From positions 1-32,242 of IMG/VR virus record IMGVR_UViG_3300042309_001149: a stretch of DNA of 32,242 nucleotides; one strand, 5' to 3'. Source of the stretch: a virus. The position numbers were made by a program, and so were the translations under genes. This document shows positions 28,485 through 32,242 of this stretch, piece after piece (within the stretch, counting starts at the first letter, position 1; every line of letters starts with the position of its first letter). The notes beneath the pieces are model-generated. The model searched no databases, was not told the origin of the DNA, and saw only the letters and a program-made list of their open reading frames with translations.

Positions 28485-28536
28485 TTGCGCTCCTGGCCCT
28501 TTTCGCTTACTGTTCTTTCAACGAGGCGCGAGCCTC
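28485..28536 (+). promoter_or_regulatory. Promoter and 5'-terminal GCGA hairpin, copy 3
   Basis: TTGCGC (28485-28490), 17 bp, TACTGT (28508-28513), nine bases, GAGGC-GCGA-GCCTC (28523-28536). Fifteen bases, mostly pyrimidine, precede the ATG at 28552. A GGCCCTTTT run in the spacer is also terminator-like. Confidence 0.72.
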
Positions 28537-28551
28537 ACCGCCTTTCACTCC

Positions 28552-28749
28552 ATGGACATCTCCGTCAACTACACCTCTCCCTGGGACAAGCGCTACTGGG
28601 CCAAAGACTACGCCGATGAGGCCCTGCGTATCCTCGTCTCCTCTGGTCGCTGGCCCGCAGGCTCTCTGGTGGTTGAGCACACCGACCCTGCCAGCCCCAC
28701 CCATTGGCGCGTGGTGTCCGTCACGGGCATTCAGCAGCCGGGCTGGTGA
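28552..28749 (+). CDS. 65-residue protein, hairpin-led gene 3
   Basis: The product MDISVNYTSPWDKRYWAKDY continues ADEALRILVSSGRWPAGSLV and ends HWRVVSVTGIQQPGW. It has a helix flanked by strands and five Trp, suggesting a compact folded domain. The family is not recognised. The frame is open upstream to 28456, but those codons cover the promoter and hairpin, so the later ATG is the start. Confidence 0.6.
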   Translation: MDISVNYTSPWDKRYWAKDYADEALRILVSSGRWPAGSLVVEHTDPASPTHWRVVSVTGIQQPGW

Positions 28750-28764
28750 ATTTGGCCCAATGGC

Positions 28765-28817
28765 TTGACGCCTGTCCCGTTTGAGCTTATTGTTTTTTTC
28801 AACGGGCCGCGAGGCCC
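28765..28817 (+). promoter_or_regulatory. Promoter and covarying GCGA hairpin, copy 4
   Basis: TTGACG (28765-28770), 17 bp, TATTGT (28788-28793), ten bases, then GGGCC-GCGA-GGCCC (28804-28817). The stem bases differ from the other copies at several paired positions, but pairing and the GCGA loop are kept. Fifteen bases precede the ATG at 28833. Confidence 0.78.
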
Positions 28818-28832
28818 TCCTCACTTCCAGCC

Positions 28833-29213
28833 ATGACCCGCATCAACCACACCGTTGAACAACTCACCACTGCTGATGCCTACACCGTCTTCAGCGGCCT
28901 CAACACCATCCGCATGACCGTCACAGTGCCCGATTGGCACGAGCCTTTCCCTAGTCAGAAGCGCATGGGTGCTGCCAATCCCCGCACGTTGGAAATGACC
29001 GGCCTGCTGCACGTAAGCCGCACTTGGTATCTCAATGGCCCTGTGATGGATCAGTGGACCATCTCCACGCTCAACGGCCCCGTGCATGTGCCTGCTGGCA
29101 CTCGCATTGAGACAGAGGAGCTTCCCGAAGTGTGGGAGGCCAATTCCAAGCCCAGCAGCCCTGGCAAGAAGGAGTGGTACGCCTATACCAATGGCCGCAC
29201 TGCCTTCTGTTAA
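28833..29213 (+). CDS. 126-residue hypothetical protein, hairpin-led gene 4
   Basis: The product starts MTRINHTVEQLTTADAYTVF, contains MTVTVPDWHEPFPSQKRMGA, LHVSRTWYLNGPVMDQWTIS and a final basic/aromatic segment (KKEWYAYTNGRTAFC). It appears to be a beta-rich single domain. I do not recognise the family. Codon choice is GC-rich, as in the other hairpin-led genes. A strong hairpin (29224-29246) follows the stop. Confidence 0.62.
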   Translation: MTRINHTVEQLTTADAYTVFSGLNTIRMTVTVPDWHEPFPSQKRMGAANPRTLEMTGLLHVSRTWYLNGPVMDQWTISTLNGPVHVPAGTRIETEELPEVWEANSKPSSPGKKEWYAYTNGRTAFC

Positions 29214-29223
29214 GCATTGTTAC

Positions 29224-29280
29224 AGGCCCCTTTCCAGGGGCCTTTTCGTTCTATTGTCTGTTCAACGAGGCGCGAGCCTC
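29224..29280 (+). promoter_or_regulatory. Terminator, -10 and GCGA hairpin, copy 5
   Basis: AGGCCCC/GGGGCCT (29224-29243) with TTTTC makes a terminator for the previous gene. TATTGT (29252-29257) and, nine bases on, GAGGC-GCGA-GCCTC (29267-29280) follow. No -35 is visible because the terminator occupies that place. Sixteen pyrimidine-rich bases precede the ATG at 29297. Confidence 0.68.
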
Positions 29281-29296
29281 TCTCTTCCTTCTTCCC

Positions 29297-29533
29297 ATGA
29301 CCTCCTCCTTCATCCAAGACCAGCTCATTTCCATGGTCGCCCGCTTCATCTGCGAAGCCAAGGCTGGTGACATGCTCATGCTTCCTGCCATGGCAGCCCT
29401 CCACAAGCGTGAAGATGGCCGCATCTGCATGAGCCGCCAAGGAAGCCTGCCCACCCCTCTGTGGGAGCCCCTGAGCCACGATATTGTTGCCACCATTGTT
29501 CGGTGGAGCAAAGAAGACCTCCAGGCCGCCTGA
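29297..29533 (+). CDS. 78-residue hypothetical protein, hairpin-led gene 5
   Basis: The start follows the leader hairpin at standard spacing; upstream in-frame codons cover the leader itself. The product MTSSFIQDQLISMVARFICE continues AKAGDMLMLPAMAALHKRED, GRICMSRQGSLPTPLWEPLS and a helical end (HDIVATIVRWSKEDLQAA). Helical, Met-rich, no known motif. Confidence 0.6.
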   Translation: MTSSFIQDQLISMVARFICEAKAGDMLMLPAMAALHKREDGRICMSRQGSLPTPLWEPLSHDIVATIVRWSKEDLQAA

Positions 29534-29537
29534 GCGG

Positions 29538-29569
29538 CCTCCGCACCCTCCGAACCCTCCGCAGCCTCC
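29538..29569 (+). repeat. Nine-base CCTCCGNAN tandem repeat in a leader
   Basis: CCTCCGCAC, CCTCCGAAC and CCTCCGCAG follow one another and end in a fourth CCTCC. The run lies between the stop at 29533 and the ATG at 29578 and is wholly pyrimidine-biased on the sense strand. Confidence 0.8.
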
Positions 29570-29577
29570 CTAGAACC

Positions 29578-29766
29578 ATGCAAGACACCATCAACATCCT
29601 GGCCATCAGCAACAAAGGCCGTAGCCGCATTGGCACCACCATCACCACTGCCATTGTTGAGCAGAATTTCCACGACAAGCTTTTCATTGTCCTTCCGCAG
29701 TTCAATCAATGCCGATGGATTAAAAGGAACAATGATCCCGACTTTCGCATTATCCCTGAGGATTGA
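29578..29766 (+). CDS. 62-residue hypothetical protein
   Basis: Start ATG 29578 comes 8 bp after the CCTCC repeat; in-frame codons upstream lie in that leader. The product MQDTINILAISNKGRSRIGT continues TITTAIVEQNFHDKLFIVLP and ends WIKRNNDPDFRIIPED. It looks like a small alpha/beta domain with a Lys/Arg-rich loop. The family is unknown. It lacks a hairpin leader and may be read from the copy-5 promoter. Confidence 0.58.
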   Translation: MQDTINILAISNKGRSRIGTTITTAIVEQNFHDKLFIVLPQFNQCRWIKRNNDPDFRIIPED

Positions 29767-29768
29767 TC

Positions 29769-29963
29769 ATGCCTTACTCTCTCGTTCTTGATGATGAATG
29801 GGGCATTCCATTCACTGCTAAAACCTTCGCTTCTATTGAAGAAGTGCAAGATGAAATTAAGACAATGGACGAAGCATTGGACGATGCAGGACTAAGCGCC
29901 GCTCATGACATTCGTTGCATTATTGACCAGCTCAAAGAAATTATCGAGGCCGAAAAAGCCTGA
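29769..29963 (+). CDS. 64-residue acidic protein
   Basis: ATG 29769 is taken as start; a TTG at 29763 overlaps the previous stop. The product MPYSLVLDDEWGIPFTAKTF continues ASIEEVQDEIKTMDEALDDA and ends IIDQLKEIIEAEKA. A strand-helix-helix pattern with acidic surface; similar small proteins are common in phages but have no established role. Confidence 0.58.
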   Translation: MPYSLVLDDEWGIPFTAKTFASIEEVQDEIKTMDEALDDAGLSAAHDIRCIIDQLKEIIEAEKA

Positions 29964-29968
29964 AACCC

Positions 29969-30277
29969 ATGCACACCATTCGCAACTACAACAGCAACGG
30001 GCCCTACTTCCCCTCCACTCAGGAAGTGTACCAAGCAGCCCGTCTCCGAGAATTGATCATGCACGTCAGAGTGTGCATGCAAGATGGAGACTACCAAATT
30101 GGCGTGTTTGATGATGATGGTCAATGCAAAGGCATTTGGACTGATGAAGCAGAGCCTGAGCCTGATGGTGAAGGAGGCATGGTTCTAGGAAGGCCCGCTT
30201 ATGTGCTGTATCGCCCTGGTGACATCCCTGCAGGCTTGTGGAACCTAATGCTTTCTAAGTTCAAGAGGGTTCGATGA
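29969..30277 (+). CDS. 102-residue hypothetical protein
   Basis: The product begins MHTIRNYNSNGPYFPSTQEV and contains LRELIMHVRVCMQDGDYQIG, VFDDDGQCKGIWTDEAEPEP and ends GLWNLMLSKFKRVR. A mixed alpha/beta pattern, acidic in the middle and basic at the end. No family recognised. The stop overlaps the next start (ATGA). Confidence 0.58.
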   Translation: MHTIRNYNSNGPYFPSTQEVYQAARLRELIMHVRVCMQDGDYQIGVFDDDGQCKGIWTDEAEPEPDGEGGMVLGRPAYVLYRPGDIPAGLWNLMLSKFKRVR

Positions 30278-30429
30278 TTCTCGTAGATTTCTTCTCTGAA
30301 GAGGCCTGCAAGGGCACGGAGCTCGTAGAGGGCTGGTACTGGTATGAAGACGATGGGGAAGAAGTGGGAGGGCCGTACAGAGATGAAAAAACCGCCATCG
30401 CGGCGGCTCAATCAGGGCTTAAATGGTGA
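30274..30429 (+). CDS. 51-residue acidic protein before the repeat region
   Basis: ATG 30274 overlaps the previous stop, and TGA at 30427-30429 ends the last gene before the non-coding region. The product MILVDFFSEEACKGTELVEG continues WYWYEDDGEEVGGPYRDEKT and ends AIAAAQSGLKW. The layout (G-W-Y-W-Y..G-P-Y-x-D-x-x-A-I-x-A-A) is like many small phage proteins with an SH3-like strand-helix pattern. Function unknown. Confidence 0.6.
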   Translation: MILVDFFSEEACKGTELVEGWYWYEDDGEEVGGPYRDEKTAIAAAQSGLKW

Positions 30430-30434
30430 TGATG

Positions 30435-30524
30435 GGGACTTGCTGGAAAGCGGTAATGGGACTTGCGGAAAAGCGGTAATAGGCAGGCCTCAAAAAAATT
30501 TGGGACTAAGGAGAATGCGGTAAT
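30435..30524 (+). repeat. Three 23-bp iteron-like repeats
   Basis: Copies at 30435-30457, 30458-30480 and 30502-30524 each begin GGGACT and end GCGGTAAT, with a variable purine-rich middle. The first two abut; the third follows after 21 bp. The orientation is the same in all. Confidence 0.85.
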
Positions 30525-30585
30525 AGGGGGCATCCTCCCACCCCCACTTTCCGGCGCTTTTATGCTCCTAGGCGCATAATGCTCT

Positions 30586-30725
30586 TATGCGGCTATGCGC
30601 ATACAGACATAACAGTACAAGCGTACTACTATGCGGCTATGCGGCTATGCGCATACAAGCATAACAGTACAAACGTACTACTATGCGGCTATGCGCATAC
30701 AGGCATAGTAGTACAAACGTACTAC
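30586..30725 (+). repeat. Three palindrome-rich 44-52-bp repeats
   Basis: Copies at 30586-30629 (44 bp), 30630-30681 (52 bp, with an extra TATGCGGC) and 30682-30725 (44 bp). Each contains TATGCGCATA, a perfect palindrome, and AGTAC-AARC-GTACT, an inverted repeat. In the third copy the second element extends to nine paired bases (TAGTAGTAC/GTACTACTA, 30706-30727). Confidence 0.85.
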
Positions 30726-30736
30726 TATCAGCCTAT

Positions 30737-30755
30737 TGATAAGCTCAGCTTATCA
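30737..30755. repeat. Perfect inverted repeat TGATAAGCT/AGCTTATCA
   Basis: Nine-base arms around a single C. A related half-site, TAGCTTAGCTTATCA, occurs at about 30821-30835. Confidence 0.75.
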
Positions 30756-30860
30756 TTCTGAGCCAAACTATCAGCATCCCTTATCGTATCAGGCATTTTG
30801 ATCATGCCAGGCCAAATAATTAGCTTAGCTTATCAGTGCCCGACTAGTACGCTTGCACTT

Positions 30861-30882
30861 GTGCCAATTGGCGGATTGGCAC
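30861..30882. repeat. Perfect inverted repeat GTGCCAAT/ATTGGCAC
   Basis: Eight-base arms (30861-30868 and 30875-30882) with a six-base centre TGGCGG. It is in the AT-richer part of the non-coding region, with no T run, so an operator or extruded hairpin rather than a terminator. Confidence 0.65.
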
Positions 30883-30980
30883 AATCCCTGGATTCCGACC
30901 GGCTTGCCGTAGTATTACGAAACGTGACAATCGCTTGCCCACGGCAGTGCATTATCACGATACCGTTATGTCTTGTATTT

Positions 30981-31142
30981 TCTACCCTTAGGAGGAGCGC
31001 AGTTCTCTACCCTTAGGAGGAGCGCAGTTCTCTACCCTTAGGAGGAGCGCAGTTCTCTACCCTTAGGAGGAGCGCAGTTCTCTACCCTTAGGAGGAGCGC
31101 AGTTCTCTACCCTTAGGAGGAGCGCAGTTCTCTACCCTTAGG
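30981..31142 (+). repeat. Tandem array of a 25-bp unit, 6.5 copies
   Basis: Six identical copies of a 25-bp unit starting TCTACCCTTAGG and ending GCGCAGTTC run from 30981 to 31130; a seventh begins at 31131 and diverges after TCTACCCTTAGG. All copies are perfect, which means recent expansion or gene-conversion-like homogenisation. The unit is not a multiple of three and contains AGGAGGAG. Confidence 0.92.
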
Positions 31143-31358
31143 TGCGCTAGGTGCGGGCCCATTGGGTTAAGTGGTGCGCAGTGGAGCGATGACGCCAAAC
31201 CCAAATCATCGCGCGTTTGTTGTTACCGACCGGCAAGCTTGCCCATAATTCCGCACGGTGACCGCTGACAGTTTCCCACCGTTTCGTTGTACCTACTAGC
31301 GAGACTTGCCGCGTTGTTAGCGTCACTATCACTCGCACGGTTGCTCTATTGCGCCACG

Positions 31359-31378
31359 GGAGCGGAGCGGAGCGGAGC
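31359..31378 (+). repeat. GGAGC tandem repeat, four copies
   Basis: Four exact copies of GGAGC run without interruption in the GC-rich part of the non-coding region. Confidence 0.8.
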
Positions 31379-31406
31379 ATGTGAACAGCAAAAGTAGCGG
31401 CCCCTA

Positions 31407-31679
31407 CCATATGGGCGCCCATAGCGTCAACGCAACGTCGCGCCTAGGTGGACAGATAAAACATCGGCCACCCTGACGCATCGTTGGCGGTTTTTGCGGC
31501 ATTATTAGCCCATCGGCGCCGAAGGCGTCGGTGCACCTTGAAAACCGAAGAGGCAAGGCGGGGCGGGCGCTACGGGCGCCCACCAGCGGGCTAGGTGTCG
31601 GGAGGGATCCCACCAGCCACAACGGCGAGTCGCAGCGCCAACCGCAGCCACCAGCGCCCCATATGGGCGCCCACCAGCC
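31407..31679. repeat. Dispersed GGGCGCCC palindromes
   Basis: GGGCGCCC occurs at 31413-31420, 31574-31581 and 31665-31672. The first and third are both preceded by CATAT. The second and third are followed by ACCAGC. A 9-bp hairpin with two G-U pairs lies between them (31513-31533). Confidence 0.7.
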
Positions 31680-31682
31680 ACG

Positions 31683-31706
31683 TGCCGTAGCGATACGGCA
31701 ATTTTT
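31683..31706 (+). terminator. Terminator with GCGA tetraloop
   Basis: TGCCGTA (31683-31689), loop GCGA, TACGGCA (31694-31700) then ATTTTT. A perfect 7-bp stem that would stop transcription leaving the repeat region, 37 bp before the next start. Confidence 0.75.
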
Positions 31707-31742
31707 CACTCTACTTTCTGCTGTTCATTCTCACAAAAACCA

Positions 31743-32242
31743 ATGCAAAACGTTCTGAATTCGCGCGCACAACTTCCTGCAAATTTGCGCGCATTTTGCA
31801 AAAAACATAACCTTAGCCATCGCACGCTTTTAAGCATCAATCCGAAAACTGAAAAAAGCATTGAAGAGACCAGAATTCTGCATTTTGCACCTAGCATTAT
31901 CAGCGGGCAAAATGTTTGCGCCAATGCTGGCAATTGCGCCAAAATTTGCCTGCATTTTGCCGGGATACCCTACCTAATGGGAGGCAAAAAAACCGCGAGA
32001 ATCCGCCGGACTCTAGCCTTTTTTGATCACACGCAAAACTTCCTAGAACTTACTGCCACCGCTATTTTGTACAATAAAAGCCTATTGAATGTTGGTGAGT
32101 TGTTGGCCATTAGGCTAAACGGCACTTCTGATATTTTGTGGGAGACTTTAGAGTTTACGGTTAGCCCTGAACTCTCGCAATTCTGGCGCGTTAAGTTTGG
32201 CGTTTATATTGTGCCAACAACTTACCCTAGCATTGTTCACTT
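31743..32242 (+). CDS. Gene-product-88-like phage protein (3' truncated)
   Basis: A frame from ATG 31743 runs open to the end of the window (166 residues, no stop). It contains LHFAPSIISGQNVCANAGNC with C59, C65 and C69 (continuing AKICLHFAG), then GGKKTARIRRTLAFFDHTQNF, and AIRLNGTSDILWETLEF. The Cys cluster after S-G-x-N-V-C, the A-R-I-R-[RK]-T-x-x-F-F helix and R-L-N-[GV]-[TN]-S-D-[IL]-x-W-E are those of the phage family known from mycobacteriophage gene product 88. Its reaction is unknown; the cysteines suggest metal binding. The gene is AT-richer than the hairpin-led genes and directly follows the repeat region and a terminator. Confidence 0.75.
   Translation, partial: MQNVLNSRAQLPANLRAFCKKHNLSHRTLLSINPKTEKSIEETRILHFAPSIISGQNVCANAGNCAKICLHFAGIPYLMGGKKTARIRRTLAFFDHTQNFLELTATAILYNKSLLNVGELLAIRLNGTSDILWETLEFTVSPELSQFWRVKFGVYIVPTTYPSIVH

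Larger units (their letters stand above)
30430..31742. other. Repeat-rich non-coding region, candidate origin or packaging/partition site
   Basis: No plausible gene lies in these 1.3 kb; the frames open on either strand contain repeat-derived or low-quality sequence. In order it holds three 23-bp iteron-like repeats, a GC/C-rich transition, three 44-52-bp palindromic repeats, several perfect inverted repeats, six and a half 25-bp tandem repeats, a GC-rich part with GGAGC runs and GGGCGCCC palindromes, and a terminator. Such clustering of iterons, hairpins and tandem sites is typical of replication origins, terminase recognition or partition sites. The use here is inferred. Confidence 0.65.

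Noticed and set aside
30981-31142. CRISPR array
   Set aside because: The 25-bp units abut directly with no spacers, and there are no cas genes.
31147-31709. Two minus-strand frames of about 90-100 codons in the non-coding region
   Set aside because: Their translations are repeat-derived, rich in Trp, Arg and Pro, and lack start signals or neighbours; the region is better explained by structured DNA.
31531-31758. Plus-strand frame ahead of the gp88-like gene
   Set aside because: It crosses the GCGA-loop terminator and the repeat region and shows no protein-like pattern; the frame from 31743 carries family motifs.

Overview
The window reads as a stretch of a tailed-phage (Caudoviricetes) genome, most likely from a phage of a cyanobacterium of the Synechococcus/Cyanobium type. 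The evidence is the tail fibre built on repeated RIDSSGR..GTSS motifs that are frequent in cyanophages, collagen-like Gly-Ala-Thr proteins, ThyX, DUF3310, DUF932, a DUF1071-type annealing protein, a peptidoglycan lysin, and several small genes of types I associate with picocyanobacteria and their phages (MTDSITPPPELV.., MTDFRALCAEL.., RHH proteins with LSRSETLERLI). This host assignment is inference. I recognise no integrase, DNA polymerase, large terminase, capsid or portal gene, and I see no tRNA; those genes may lie outside the window.

Layout. (1) 1-9813, plus strand: distal tail and host-contact genes. These are a 5'-truncated tail fibre, small accessory proteins including a DUF218 enzyme, a virion protein, a BppU-like protein, an interrupted collagen-like protein, a glycine-rich adhesin-like protein and a glycosyltransferase-methyltransferase fusion. 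(2) 9810-11664, minus strand: a lysis cassette with a GH73-YkuD lysin between small candidate holin/spanin-like proteins. (3) 11756-14340: an HNH nuclease, then a leftward operon (membrane protein, ThyX, DUF3310) with a clear sigma70-type promoter. (4) 13966-17706, minus strand: nucleotide and recombination genes (nuclease, dCTP-deaminase-like protein, PD-(D/E)XK exonuclease, DUF1071 single-strand annealing protein, RHH regulator), with a tiny secreted protein gene embedded among them. (5) 17849-19998, plus strand: primase-helicase. (6) 20679-25299, plus strand: a dense run of overlapping small genes including a terminase-small-subunit-like HTH protein and a GC-rich host-like block. (7) 25470-30429, plus strand: a secreted RlpA-like protein followed by short genes. 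Five of these genes carry an almost identical promoter, 5'-terminal hairpin and pyrimidine-rich leader. (8) 30430-31742: a 1.3-kb gene-free region packed with iterons, palindromes and tandem repeats, a good candidate for a replication origin or packaging/partition site. It is followed by a 3'-truncated gene-product-88-like gene running off the window.

The most unusual content is the repeated promoter-hairpin leader (26.6-29.3 kb), whose stem covaries while the GCGA loop is fixed, and the repeat-rich non-coding region. Single-gene oddities are a ThyX with a degenerate and expanded signature motif, a dCTP-deaminase-like protein with His at the usual catalytic Glu position, and a lysin fused to an L,D-transpeptidase-type domain.
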